A stretch of DNA of 64,000 bases from Citrobacter sp. RHB25-C09 (GTDB taxonomy: Bacteria; Pseudomonadota; Gammaproteobacteria; Enterobacterales; Enterobacteriaceae), in the NCBI RefSeq assembly GCF_013836145.1, contig NZ_CP057483.1:2108001-2172000 (forward strand), in the 5' to 3' direction. The position numbers and the translations under genes are program-made. Positions 8,864-17,163 of the stretch are shown in pieces; position 1 is the stretch's first letter; each line of letters starts with the position of its first letter. The notes under the pieces are model-generated. The model was not told where the DNA came from. It was given only the letters and a program-made list of their open reading frames with translations, and did not search any database.

Positions 8864-8898
8864 CGTTTAACATTCATTGAGACTGAGGATGGTAGAGT
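8864..8898 (+). promoter_or_regulatory. PhoP-type promoter of mgrR
   Basis: CGTTTA at 8864-8869 and CATTGA at 8875-8880 form an 11-bp-spaced direct repeat resembling the PhoP box (GTTTA-N6-GTTTA type). A -10-like TAGAGT is at 8893-8898, 6 bases before the inferred sRNA start. E. coli mgrR is PhoPQ-activated under low magnesium. The second half-site is degenerate. Confidence 0.55.
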
Positions 8899-8904
8899 GC
8901 TGGC

Positions 8905-9003
8905 GATCCGTTATCACTGTCTGGAACGACAGGATGGCGCATAATGCAAAACACAAAATCTATCCATGCAAGCATTTACCGCTGGTTATCCAGCGGTTTT
9001 TTT
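8905..9003 (+). ncRNA. mgrR: MgrR small RNA
   Basis: A roughly 99-nt non-coding segment between the ydeI side and ydeE, the K-12 position of mgrR (98 nt). It starts GATCCGTTATC, has an A-rich middle (GCAAAACACAAAATC) suited to Hfq binding, and ends in a strong terminator with eight T's. In E. coli MgrR is a PhoPQ-induced Hfq sRNA that represses eptB (LPS modification) and soxS. Identity rests on position, length and recalled similarity. The adjacent small gene mgtS of K-12 is not visible. Confidence 0.75.
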
Positions 9004-9004
9004 T
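8978..9004 (+). terminator. intrinsic terminator of mgrR
   Basis: ACCGCTGG (8978-8985) pairs with CCAGCGGT (8990-8997) around TTAT and runs straight into eight T's. Confidence 0.9.
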
Positions 9005-9023
9005 GCCTTAAAAACAGCGCGCT

Positions 9024-10211
9024 TCAGCACAGCGCCGTCTGTGTCCACGGTCTGGCACGCATTCCTTTCAGCATAAGCACCCATGCGATGATAATGGCCA
9101 CAATCAGCACCATAAACAGGGTCCAGGCGGGAAATGATGTCAGGATAACACCGCTGGCTAGCGGGTTGACCGCTGCGCCCAGCCAGCCCAACGACTGCGC
9201 GGAGAAATAGCTGGCTTTCATACCGGGCGGAGCAATGTTATCGATGAGCATATATTCCCCTGGTGCATAAATCACTTCCCCAAGGGTGAACACCGCTGCT
9301 GAGGCTCCCCACAGTAGCAGACTGTTGCCAGAGAACATAAAACCGACCAGTCCAATGACAAAACAGACCGTGCCAAACGTCATCAGCGGGCGGATATTCC
9401 CGGGTGTTAACCGGCGTCCCACCGCGTATTGCAGACCCACAACAACAATGGCGTTTACCGGCAGTACAACGGCCACTACTTTTTCAGCAAAATTGCCATC
9501 AGCCACGACCATGACGTATTGAGAGATACAGGAGGCAAAAGCCCCGCCGACAAAGGAGGCGAGAAAGGCCGATAACGTAAACCAGAGTAAGGCTTTATCG
9601 TTTAGCAACACGCCAGGTGACCAGGCAACGGCGTTTTCCGTCTCGCTGATCGCGACAGAACGGGTCACCCACGTCTGAATAAACACCAGCGGTAGTGCAG
9701 AGCAGAAAGCGGCAAGCCAGAAGGGCAAGTTAATGCTTTGCATCACCAGCAAAGTACCGAGCGGTGGTCCAACGGTCCAGCCGATGTTCAGCACCGTATA
9801 GTTAAGCGAGAAAATGCGCGCCTTTGCGCCAGGGGAGAGATTATCGGCAAACCAGGCTTTCAGTACGGTGGCGAAAACGGAGTAGGCACAGTTGATCAAG
9901 GCAAACAGAAGAACCACCACTACGACGCTATCTACCAGCGGAATGGCGATAAAGCCGAGGGCAAACGCAGTAATGGCCAAAATCATATAGCGCTTTTTGT
10001 CGAACCTGTCGGCCAGAATACCGAAGCCGAGACTAAACACCACGCCGATGGTCAGGGCGATTGTCATTGCATAGCCGATCAGATCCACGCTCAGATGGTA
10101 CTGGCGATTAAGATAGATGGTCATAAAGGGCAGCGTAGCCCCACGACCTATCGTCAGTAACAAGGATGAAGCGAGTAAGGCAAGGGTGGAGCGTCTCAGT
10201 GTGATGTTCAT
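9024..10211 (-). CDS. ydeE: MFS dipeptide/drug exporter YdeE
   Basis: 395 residues, matching E. coli YdeE, with twelve predicted membrane spans. The MFS loop motif GFGILADRFDKKR is between helices 2 and 3 (about residues 62-74). E. coli YdeE exports dipeptides and is a minor drug/arabinose exporter in the inner membrane. The gene is divergent from eamA across about 200 bp and ends 20 bases from the mgrR terminator. Its last residues are Arg-rich. Confidence 0.92.
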   Translation of the reverse strand: MNITLRRSTLALLASSLLLTIGRGATLPFMTIYLNRQYHLSVDLIGYAMTIALTIGVVFSLGFGILADRFDKKRYMILAITAFALGFIAIPLVDSVVVVVLLFALINCAYSVFATVLKAWFADNLSPGAKARIFSLNYTVLNIGWTVGPPLGTLLVMQSINLPFWLAAFCSALPLVFIQTWVTRSVAISETENAVAWSPGVLLNDKALLWFTLSAFLASFVGGAFASCISQYVMVVADGNFAEKVVAVVLPVNAIVVVGLQYAVGRRLTPGNIRPLMTFGTVCFVIGLVGFMFSGNSLLLWGASAAVFTLGEVIYAPGEYMLIDNIAPPGMKASYFSAQSLGWLGAAVNPLASGVILTSFPAWTLFMVLIVAIIIAWVLMLKGMRARPWTQTALC

Positions 10212-10412
10212 TTATATGCCTGATAGTGCGTTTCGTTATATTTTTTTTAGATATGTGGATTAAAGAAATAGCACGGCAAAAATGTGATGTACAACGAATA
10301 AGTTGTCGGAAAATGCCCTTAGCGAGGCTACCAGAATTGAGGATCTGTTAAGTTGCGGTAATTTAAGTTAGTTTAACTTGTTAACAAAAATTTAATATTC
10401 GCGGAGCGTTGT

Positions 10413-11324
10413 ATGACGCGTAAAGATGGGCTGTTGGCGTTACTGGTAGTGGTGGTTTGGGGACTGAACTTCGTAGTCATCAAGGTGGGATTGCATAACA
10501 TGCCGCCGCTCATGCTGGCAGGGTTACGCTTTCTGCTGGTCGCTTTTCCGGCAATTTTCTTCGTCGCACGGCCTAAAGTTCCGCTCTCGCTGCTCCTCGG
10601 TTACGGGCTGACCATCAGTTTCGGGCAGTTTGCCTTTCTCTTTTGCGCCATAAAATTTGGTATGCCAGCCGGTCTGGCATCGCTGGTGCTTCAGGCGCAG
10701 GCCTTTTTTACGATCGTGCTGGGTGCCTTTACCTTCGGGGAGCGGCTGCAGGGGAAACAGTTTGCCGGGATCGCGCTTGCTATCGTCGGCGTGTTGGTTC
10801 TTATTGAAGCCAGCCTGAACGGTCAGCATGTCGCGATGCTCGGTTTTCTACTGACGCTTGCGGCTGCGTTTAGCTGGGCGTGCGGCAATATCTTCAATAA
10901 AAAAATCATGCAGCATTCAACGCAACCGGCGGTAATGTCGCTGGTGGTATGGAGTGCGCTGATTCCTGTCATTCCGTTCTTCGTGGCGTCGTTGATTCTT
11001 GATGGCTACGCGCAGATTGTGCACAGTCTTATTACAATAGACCTGACTACCATTCTGTCGTTGGTGTATCTGGCATTTGTGGCAACCATCATCGGATACG
11101 GCATCTGGGGGACGTTGCTGGGACGTTACGAAACCTGGCGCGTGGCACCGCTTTCGCTGCTGGTGCCGGTGGTGGGGTTAGCCAGTGCTGCGATACTGCT
11201 GGGTGAGACGCTGTCAGCACTGCAACTGTTCGGCGCGCTGCTGATTATGGCGGGGCTGTATATCAACGTGTTCGGTTTGCGTTTACGTGTAGGTCGGGTC
11301 AGACGTAACCGTCACCCGACCTAA
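10413..11324 (+). CDS. eamA: EamA, cysteine/O-acetylserine exporter
   Basis: 303 residues with ten hydrophobic helices in two EamA repeats (about 8-135 and 148-290). It is the founding member of the DMT/EamA family. In E. coli it exports O-acetylserine and cysteine-pathway metabolites. SD GCGGAG lies upstream of the ATG. Its last codons overlap the terminator hairpin shared with marB. The neighbours marBAR and ydeE are conserved in K-12. Confidence 0.95.
   Translation: MTRKDGLLALLVVVVWGLNFVVIKVGLHNMPPLMLAGLRFLLVAFPAIFFVARPKVPLSLLLGYGLTISFGQFAFLFCAIKFGMPAGLASLVLQAQAFFTIVLGAFTFGERLQGKQFAGIALAIVGVLVLIEASLNGQHVAMLGFLLTLAAAFSWACGNIFNKKIMQHSTQPAVMSLVVWSALIPVIPFFVASLILDGYAQIVHSLITIDLTTILSLVYLAFVATIIGYGIWGTLLGRYETWRVAPLSLLVPVVGLASAAILLGETLSALQLFGALLIMAGLYINVFGLRLRVGRVRRNRHPT
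11290..11323. terminator. hairpin at the eamA/marB convergence
   Basis: TAGGTCGGGT (11290-11299) pairs perfectly with ACCCGACCTA (11314-11323). It overlaps the eamA C-terminal codons and lies just past the marB stop, so it can serve both strands. Confidence 0.6.
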
Positions 11325-11332
11325 GCGCGATC

Positions 11333-11340
11333 GGGCAGGG
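11333..11340 (+). other. KOPS octamer (FtsK-orienting sequence)
   Basis: GGGCAGGG fits GGGNAGGG and points rightward toward dif at 26.0 kb, the polarity expected for FtsK translocation on this side. Confidence 0.6.
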
Positions 11341-11350
11341 ATAAATTTCA

Positions 11351-11569
11351 TTACAGGCGATGCCCATTGTAATACGGCACGCCTAATTCGTCGGACTTGT
11401 CGCTTCCGGCTCCCATATGATTGAAATCGTGCGGTGATTGTTCCTGAGCGGTCCGGATAATCATCGCGTCGCGATTACTTTCGCTGAAGGGCTGCCGGTT
11501 CTGTTCCGCAACGCTCTGGCCTGAAATGACAAGCAGCAGTGCCAGCATTGTGGAAGACAAAAGTTTCAT
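11351..11569 (-). CDS. marB: MarB, periplasmic protein of the mar operon
   Basis: 72 residues, as in E. coli. A signal peptide ends at SVAEQ (about residue 21), and the conserved C-terminus is NHMGAGSDKSDELGVPYYN. The middle is divergent, as is usual for MarB. Third gene of marRAB. In E. coli MarB is periplasmic and lowers marA expression indirectly. It starts 33 bases after marA. Confidence 0.92.
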   Translation of the reverse strand: MKLLSSTMLALLLVISGQSVAEQNRQPFSESNRDAMIIRTAQEQSPHDFNHMGAGSDKSDELGVPYYNGHRL

Positions 11570-11602
11570 GATTTCCTCGATTACGTCGTATACAGGCGCA
11601 AA

Positions 11603-11989
11603 TTAATTACAGTGGTTCAGCGGGTGCAAATACCGGGACTCGCCATGCATATTGGTAATACGGTACTTATGCGGTGGAACATCGAAATAGTTTTTGAATG
11701 TCCGGGTTAATGTTTGCTGCGACTCAAAACCATAACGCTCTGCCAGATATAAAATCGGCTCATTACTCTCGCGTAATTTCTGCGCTATTTCGGTCATTTT
11801 ACGACTACGGATATACTGGCCTAATGAATGACCGGTTTCTTTTTTAAACATCCGTTGCAGGTGCCACTTGGAGTAACCTGAACGCTCTGACACTTTTTCC
11901 AGCGAGAGCGGCGATTCCAGGTTATCTTCGATCCAGTCCAAAATGCTATGAATAGTGATAGCGTCAGTATTGCGTCTGGACATCGTCAT
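11603..11989 (-). CDS. marA: MarA, AraC-family multiple antibiotic resistance activator
   Basis: 128 residues made of the two helix-turn-helix subdomains of a minimal AraC/XylS protein: the first around KVSERSGYSKWHLQRMFK (about 39-56) and the second around LAERYGFESQQTLTRTFKNY (about 86-105). It binds marboxes as a monomer and activates acrAB, tolC, micF and its own operon, raising efflux and reducing porins. MarA lacks a ligand domain and is controlled by abundance through MarR and Lon. Near-identical to the E. coli protein. Two starts two codons apart exist (MTMSRR or MSRR). Confidence 0.97.
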   Translation of the reverse strand: MTMSRRNTDAITIHSILDWIEDNLESPLSLEKVSERSGYSKWHLQRMFKKETGHSLGQYIRSRKMTEIAQKLRESNEPILYLAERYGFESQQTLTRTFKNYFDVPPHKYRITNMHGESRYLHPLNHCN

Positions 11990-12002
11990 ACCTCATCTTG
12001 TT

Positions 12003-12437
12003 TTACGGCAGTACTTTCTTCAGCAAAAGCTCAAGCGTAACCACTTCGTCTGCCGTTAAGTTTTTTGTTAATTCCTGGTGCAGGTCTTGTCCTACTAATT
12101 GATGACATTGCTGACAAATGTCGGCGCCGTGTTCAGTCAACTTTATGAGCACGCCGCGTTTGTCACTAGGGTTCGGGAGTCGGTCAATCCAGCCTTTACA
12201 GACCAGGCGGTCAAGCATGCGCGTTAATGCGCCAAGATCGACAGACAACACTTTTTTCAACTCGACCGGGGTAATGCAACCCGCACAACGGATAGAGCAG
12301 AGCACCTTAAACTGCGAGGCGGTGATATCCAGCGGCGAAAGGTAGTCGTTGAGTAGACGATCTTTCTTTTGATTAACCATGTAGATCAAGCGCCCCAGCG
12401 GGATGATTTCATTGAATAAGTCACTGGTGCTTTTCAC
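12003..12437 (-). CDS. marR: MarR, repressor of marRAB
   Basis: 144 residues, winged-helix MarR protein, full length. Cys47, Cys51, Cys54 and Cys80 are all present; Cys80 is the copper-oxidised residue that in E. coli crosslinks dimers and relieves repression. The DNA-binding helix and wing (about 55-95, including DLGALTRMLDRLVCKGW) are intact, so no obvious mar-type loss of function is seen. It precedes marA by 13 bases and represses from two operator palindromes immediately upstream. Confidence 0.97.
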   Translation of the reverse strand: MKSTSDLFNEIIPLGRLIYMVNQKKDRLLNDYLSPLDITASQFKVLCSIRCAGCITPVELKKVLSVDLGALTRMLDRLVCKGWIDRLPNPSDKRGVLIKLTEHGADICQQCHQLVGQDLHQELTKNLTADEVVTLELLLKKVLP

Positions 12438-12442
12438 GATGG

Positions 12443-12457
12443 TTGCCCTGGCAAGTA
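12443..12457 (-). promoter_or_regulatory. MarR operator site II
   Basis: TTGCCCTGGCAAGTA is the near-palindromic MarR box close to the marR start codon. It matches the second operator of E. coli marO and is separated by 35 bp from site I. Confidence 0.85.
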
Positions 12458-12471
12458 TTTAATTGCTGCTG

Positions 12472-12500
12472 ATAATATTGCCCAGGCAAGTATAAGTCAA
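12472..12500 (-). promoter_or_regulatory. marRAB promoter with MarR operator site I
   Basis: On the minus strand TTGACT (12495-12500) and TATTAT (12472-12477) are separated by exactly 17 bp. The spacer holds the MarR palindrome TACTTGCCTGGGCAA (12478-12492). MarR bound here blocks RNA polymerase. The arrangement is the E. coli marO layout. Confidence 0.88.
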
Positions 12501-12515
12501 ATGAATGGATTTCCC

Positions 12516-12535
12516 GATCACACAAATTGCTAAAC
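12516..12535 (-). promoter_or_regulatory. marbox upstream of marRAB
   Basis: GATCACACAAATTGCTAAAC fits the marbox pattern AYNGCAC-N6-RYYAAAY closely and lies about 16 bp upstream of the -35 hexamer. It is the autoactivation site for MarA, SoxS and Rob. Confidence 0.75.
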
Positions 12536-12696
12536 CGCTTCAGGTCTGAAAGAGAACACACTGAATTAACTTAATGATAATTACAGATTATATATCGAGG
12601 CACTAACGAATCCTTACAGCGTCAAAATAGCTTACTTCATGCATTTCCACTTATACTTGCCGCTAACAAATGGGCAAAACAGGAACATATGCCGTC

Positions 12697-13362
12697 ATGA
12701 TTGAGTTGTTTAAAGCGATAGGACTGGGGCTGGTCGTTATTCTGCCTCTGGCAAACCCGTTAACGACGGTTGCGTTATTTCTGGGGCTGGCAGGGAATAT
12801 GGGGGCTGCGGAGCGTAACCGCCAGTCGTTGATGGCATCGATATATGTCTTTGCCATAATGATGGTGGCTTACTATGCCGGGCAGCTGGTCATGAATACC
12901 TTCGGCATTTCTATTCCCGGTTTGCGTATTGCTGGTGGATTGATTGTTGCGTTTATTGGTTTTCGGATGCTTTTTCCACAGCCTAAAGGTCATGAATCCT
13001 CAGCGGCTGAAAAACAGGGTGAAGACAGGGAAGATAAGTCGGACGCCAATATCGCCTTCGTGCCGCTGGCAATGCCAAGCACTGCCGGGCCGGGTACCAT
13101 CGCCATGATCATCAGTTCCGCGTCGACCGTCCGCCATGGTTCAACGTTTCCGGACTGGGTGATCACCGTCGCGCCGCCGCTTATTTTTGCCCTCGTTGGG
13201 GTAATTTTATGGGGATGTCTGCGTAGCTCCGGCGCGATCATGCGTCTGGTCGGCAAAGACGGGATCGAAGCTATTTCGCGACTGATGGGCTTTCTGCTGG
13301 TGTGTATGGGCGTGCAGTTTATTATTAACGGCGTGCTGGAAATTATTAAAACCTATCATTAA
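12697..13362 (+). CDS. marC: MarC-family inner-membrane protein
   Basis: 221 residues, six membrane helices, UPF0056/MarC family. The loop between helices 3 and 4 is polar (about residues 100-130) and is followed by the conserved AMPSTAGPGTIAMII segment. Once thought to be part of multidrug resistance, MarC has no established function. The ATG at 12697 is chosen over one at 12670 because AGGAAC lies 11-16 bases upstream and E. coli MarC begins at this position. It is divergent from marRAB. Confidence 0.92.
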   Translation: MIELFKAIGLGLVVILPLANPLTTVALFLGLAGNMGAAERNRQSLMASIYVFAIMMVAYYAGQLVMNTFGISIPGLRIAGGLIVAFIGFRMLFPQPKGHESSAAEKQGEDREDKSDANIAFVPLAMPSTAGPGTIAMIISSASTVRHGSTFPDWVITVAPPLIFALVGVILWGCLRSSGAIMRLVGKDGIEAISRLMGFLLVCMGVQFIINGVLEIIKTYH

Positions 13363-13369
13363 ACGTCAG

Positions 13370-13401
13370 AGTCCGGACGGGGGAGAGCCTCCGGCCGGAC
13401 T
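13370..13401. terminator. bidirectional hairpin between marC and sotB
   Basis: AGTCCGG (13370-13376) pairs with CCGGACT (13395-13401), with an inner GGGGG/CCTCC pairing. It lies between two convergent genes. Confidence 0.65.
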
Positions 13402-13408
13402 GGACTCA

Positions 13409-14605
13409 TCACGAATGCTGCGGCTGCTCTTCCAGAGAGACAGGCCATTTTCGAAAGATAATCACTGACCAGAGCAGTGCGGCAACTGCCGGAATTGCCC
13501 CAACATACCCAATACTGGACATTGACCAGTGTAAACTCACCTGATTCCCCACCAGTGCTCCGGCGCCGATACCGATATTAAAAATACCTGAGAAGAGTGC
13601 CATTGCGACGTCAGTGGCGTCGGGTGCCAGTGCCAGTACTTTCACCTGCATGCCTAAGCCTATCACCATGATGGCAATACCCCAGAAGATGCTTAGTATC
13701 GCGAGATGTAACTCGCGGGTTGCGGCAGGCAGCAGCAAGAACAAACAGATCACCAGCAGGCCAATTGCGGTGGTAATCAGCGCAGAGGCATGCTGATTCC
13801 CTAATTTACCAAAGACAATGCTGCCGACGATTCCCGCTCCGCCAAGCACCAACAGTAGTAGGGTCGCGAAGCTGGCACTGAGCCCGGCGACGGTTTGTAC
13901 AAACGGCTCAATATAGCTGTAAGCCGTGTAATGTGCGGTGACGACGACCACTGTCAATACATAGAGACTCATCAGTGCCGGACGGCGAAACAGCAGCGGC
14001 AGGCTTTTCAACGAACCGGAGTGTTCACTTGGCAGTGCAGGCAACAGCTTGATCAGGCAGACAAGGGTCAATAACGCGCCCATACCAATGGCGAAGAAGG
14101 TGGTTCGCCAGCCAAAATACTGACCTACAATGCGCCCGATGGGTAAGCCTAATACCATTGCCAGCGCTGTCCCTGTGGCGATCAAACTTAACGCCTGCGC
14201 ACGTTTTCCCGCCGGAGCCAGGCGAATCGCCAGTGAAGCGGTAATCGACCAGAAAATCGCATGAGCGAAAGCAATACCAATACGGCTCACAACCAAAACG
14301 GTGAAGTTCCATGCCAGGAAAGAGAGCACATGGCTGGCGATAAACACCACAAACAGGCAGATCAGCAGTTTGCGCCTCTCGACCTGGCTGGTCAGCAGCA
14401 TAAACGGTAGAGACATCAGCGCGACAACCCAGGCGTAGATCGTCAGCATGATCCCAACCTGTGCGGTCTGCATATCAAAACTTTGTGCGATATCTGACAG
14501 CAACCCTACAGGGACGAATTCCGTGGTATTGAAGATAAACGCCGCGATGGCCAGCGTGACGACCCGTAGCCAGGCGACTTTACGGGAAACCGTATTAATT
14601 GTCAT
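13409..14605 (-). CDS. sotB: SotB (YdeA) MFS sugar/arabinose efflux transporter
   Basis: 398 residues with twelve predicted helices. Drug:H+ antiporter-1 features include the FNTTEFVPVGLL motif in helix 1 and a GLPIGRIVGQYFGWR motif near helix 5. E. coli SotB exports arabinose and IPTG and limits inducer accumulation. It converges with marC, and its promoter region is shared tail-on with yneJ (125 bp). Small hydrophilic tail. Confidence 0.93.
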   Translation of the reverse strand: MTINTVSRKVAWLRVVTLAIAAFIFNTTEFVPVGLLSDIAQSFDMQTAQVGIMLTIYAWVVALMSLPFMLLTSQVERRKLLICLFVVFIASHVLSFLAWNFTVLVVSRIGIAFAHAIFWSITASLAIRLAPAGKRAQALSLIATGTALAMVLGLPIGRIVGQYFGWRTTFFAIGMGALLTLVCLIKLLPALPSEHSGSLKSLPLLFRRPALMSLYVLTVVVVTAHYTAYSYIEPFVQTVAGLSASFATLLLLVLGGAGIVGSIVFGKLGNQHASALITTAIGLLVICLFLLLPAATRELHLAILSIFWGIAIMVIGLGMQVKVLALAPDATDVAMALFSGIFNIGIGAGALVGNQVSLHWSMSSIGYVGAIPAVAALLWSVIIFRKWPVSLEEQPQHS

Positions 14606-14730
14606 AAGAATGAATCAGGTGTGTGACGAAGAAGGTGAGAGAGCGATCTTAGAACGTTTACTGGCGAAAAGACAATTATTTTGTGACGAGCGTCTCATTT
14701 TATTGCGGTGAGCCAGCTCGCCTGCGAGAG

Positions 14731-15609
14731 TTATGACGATATTCCAGATGACGTATGTTCCTTCAGCAACGCAATAAATGCCTCCAGTTGCCGCGTCATC
14801 GCTCCGCGACGCCACACCAGCCAGGTATCCAGCCAGCGCCACGCTTCCGCCAACGGCCAGGCGTCGACCTGATGATGTCCGGGCATACTTTCCAGCATGG
14901 AACGTGGCATCAGCGCAATACCGGCTCCGGCGATGACGCACGCCAGCATTCCGTGGTACGACTCCATCTCGTGAATCGTGCCGGGCATCGCCCGATCCGC
15001 ATGGAACCAGCGTTCAAAATGGCGGCGGTAAGAACAGTTAGCGCGAAAGGCGTAAATCGAACAGCCATTAACATCGCTGGCGCAGTTAACCGCGGCATGT
15101 CCTTGCGGAGTCACAACCATCATCTCTTCCTGATAGACCGTAATGCCCTCAAGCCCTGGGTGAGTAATGGGGCCATCAACGAAGGCAGCATTAAGGTGTC
15201 CTTCCAGCACCCCCTCAAGCATTCGCCCGGACGGCCCGGTAGCCAGCGAGAACTGAATCTTCGGATAGCGCTGGTTATAGTCTGCAAGGGTGGCAGGAAT
15301 ACGCACGGCAGCGGTGCTCTCCAGCGCGCCGAGTGAGAATAAACCCTTGGGCTCATCGCCGGCCACGACCATTCTCGCTTCATCCACAAGTGCCAGAATC
15401 TGCTGGCTGTAGCGCAGAAAATTATGTCCGGCAGGTGAGAGGCGCAGGCGCTGATTCTCGCGAATAAACAGATCGACACCAAGATCGGCCTCAAGCTGGC
15501 GAATACGGGTGGTCAGATTTGAAGGAACGCGGTGAACCCTGGCTGCTGCCTGAGTAATACTGCCCGTTTCTGCAACCGCGTTGAACATCTCCAGTTGTGT
15601 CAGATCCAT
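14731..15609 (-). CDS. ptrR: LysR-family regulator PtrR (YneJ)
   Basis: 292 residues. The N-terminal winged helix (about 1-60; AETGSITQAAARVHRVPSNL) is followed by a substrate-binding domain. Divergent from sad across 99 bp, a typical LysR arrangement, and E. coli PtrR regulates sad and putrescine-use genes. The effector-domain residues are intact, with no frameshift. Confidence 0.92.
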   Translation of the reverse strand: MDLTQLEMFNAVAETGSITQAAARVHRVPSNLTTRIRQLEADLGVDLFIRENQRLRLSPAGHNFLRYSQQILALVDEARMVVAGDEPKGLFSLGALESTAAVRIPATLADYNQRYPKIQFSLATGPSGRMLEGVLEGHLNAAFVDGPITHPGLEGITVYQEEMMVVTPQGHAAVNCASDVNGCSIYAFRANCSYRRHFERWFHADRAMPGTIHEMESYHGMLACVIAGAGIALMPRSMLESMPGHHQVDAWPLAEAWRWLDTWLVWRRGAMTRQLEAFIALLKEHTSSGISS

Positions 15610-15708
15610 AGTTTTCTCGTTTTGTGAACAACCTGGTTAATATTATTCATTTTTAGCAAAGAGTAAATGCGGCCATGATGACAAAAGAGATCATAACGGA
15701 GAGCCACT

Positions 15709-17097
15709 ATGCCTATTTCACCTGCCGCACAGGCTATGTCCATCAACCCCGCTAATGGGCACGTCATTTCGTCACTTTCCTGGGCCACCGCGCACGAAAT
15801 TGAACAGTGTCTGCAACAGGCCGCCACAGGTTATGCGCAGTGGAAGCAGACCACGGTTGCCTGGCGCGCTCAAAAGCTACGCGACCTCGGTCAGGCGTTA
15901 CGCGCCCGTAAGGAAGAGATGGCTCTGTGCATTACGCGTGAGATGGGGAAACCGATTAAACAGTCACGCGCCGAAGTGGCAAAATCGGCTGCGCTTTGTG
16001 ACTGGTATGCGCAGCACGGACCCCAGATGCTGAATGCCGAGCCGACGCGGGTCGAGAACCAGCAGGCGGTGATTGAGTATCGTCCATTGGGAACAATACT
16101 GGCGGTTATGCCGTGGAATTTTCCGCTCTGGCAGGTGTTGCGCGGTGCTGTGCCTGTTCTGTTAGCCGGTAATGGCTATGTCCTTAAACACGCACCTAAC
16201 GTGACCGCGTGTGCGCAGTTAATTGCGCAGATCTTTAATGATGCGGAAATCCCCGAGGGCGTCTACGGTTGGATAAATGCGGATAATACAGGCGTCAGCA
16301 CACTGATAAACGATCGGCGTATTGCAGCTGTCACTGTAACTGGCAGCGTTCGTGCAGGTGCGGCAATCGGCGCACAGGCCGGTGCCGCACTGAAAAAATG
16401 CGTTCTGGAACTTGGCGGCTCCGACCCGTTTATTGTGCTCAACGATGCCGATCTCGACCTCGCGGTGAAAGCGGCAGTAGCGGGTCGTTATCAGAACACC
16501 GGGCAGGTTTGTGCGGCGGCAAAACGCTTTATTGTGGAAGAGGGGATCGCAAAGGCATTTACCGAACGCTTTGTTGCGGCAGCGCTGGCGCTGAAGATCG
16601 GCGATCCTCTTCTGGAAGAGAGCGATCTCGGGCCGATGGCGCGATTCGACCTGCGTGACGAACTTCATCAGCAGGTTCAGTCCACGATCGCTGAAGGCGC
16701 AGAGTTAATAGCGGGTGGTGAGAAGATTGCCGGTGATGGGAACTATTATCCGGTAACCGTGCTCGCAAACGTCACGCCAGAAATGACGGCCTTTCGTGAG
16801 GAGTTATTTGGTCCCGTGGCGACCATCACGGTGGCGAAGGATGCCGAACATGCGCTGGAACTGGCGAACGACAGTGACTTCGGCCTTTCGGCCAGTCTGT
16901 TTACGGCGAATGAAGCGCTTGCTCAGAAAATGGCGGAACGCCTGGAGTGCGGTGGTGTGTTTATTAATGGATTTAGCGCCAGCGACGCGCGCGTGGCCTT
17001 TGGCGGCGTGAAAAAGAGTGGCTTCGGTCGTGAACTGTCACACTTTGGACTCCATGAGTTCTGCAATGTGCAGACGGTGTGGAAGAATCGCATCTAA
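15709..17097 (+). CDS. sad: succinate-semialdehyde dehydrogenase (NAD+) Sad
   Basis: 462 residues, identical in length to E. coli Sad (YneI). Aldehyde dehydrogenase superfamily: the MPWNFPLWQ segment (about 127-135), the general-base Glu in LELGGSDPF (about 234-242) and the catalytic Cys268 in NTGQVCAAAKR. It oxidises succinate semialdehyde to succinate in the putrescine/GABA pathway. SD GGAGAG lies 6 bases before the ATG. It heads a likely operon with glsB (66-base gap) and yneG. Confidence 0.95.
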   Translation: MPISPAAQAMSINPANGHVISSLSWATAHEIEQCLQQAATGYAQWKQTTVAWRAQKLRDLGQALRARKEEMALCITREMGKPIKQSRAEVAKSAALCDWYAQHGPQMLNAEPTRVENQQAVIEYRPLGTILAVMPWNFPLWQVLRGAVPVLLAGNGYVLKHAPNVTACAQLIAQIFNDAEIPEGVYGWINADNTGVSTLINDRRIAAVTVTGSVRAGAAIGAQAGAALKKCVLELGGSDPFIVLNDADLDLAVKAAVAGRYQNTGQVCAAAKRFIVEEGIAKAFTERFVAAALALKIGDPLLEESDLGPMARFDLRDELHQQVQSTIAEGAELIAGGEKIAGDGNYYPVTVLANVTPEMTAFREELFGPVATITVAKDAEHALELANDSDFGLSASLFTANEALAQKMAERLECGGVFINGFSASDARVAFGGVKKSGFGRELSHFGLHEFCNVQTVWKNRI

Positions 17098-17163
17098 AAC
17101 GGGATTCAGCTCTGCTATACTTGCACGCCTTTTTACCCTGCAGGCAAGGAGCATGATGGACTA

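Noticed and set aside
12003..12437. Possible inactivating mutation in marR
   Set aside because: Length, HTH and the four Cys match the functional E. coli protein; no frameshift or premature stop.
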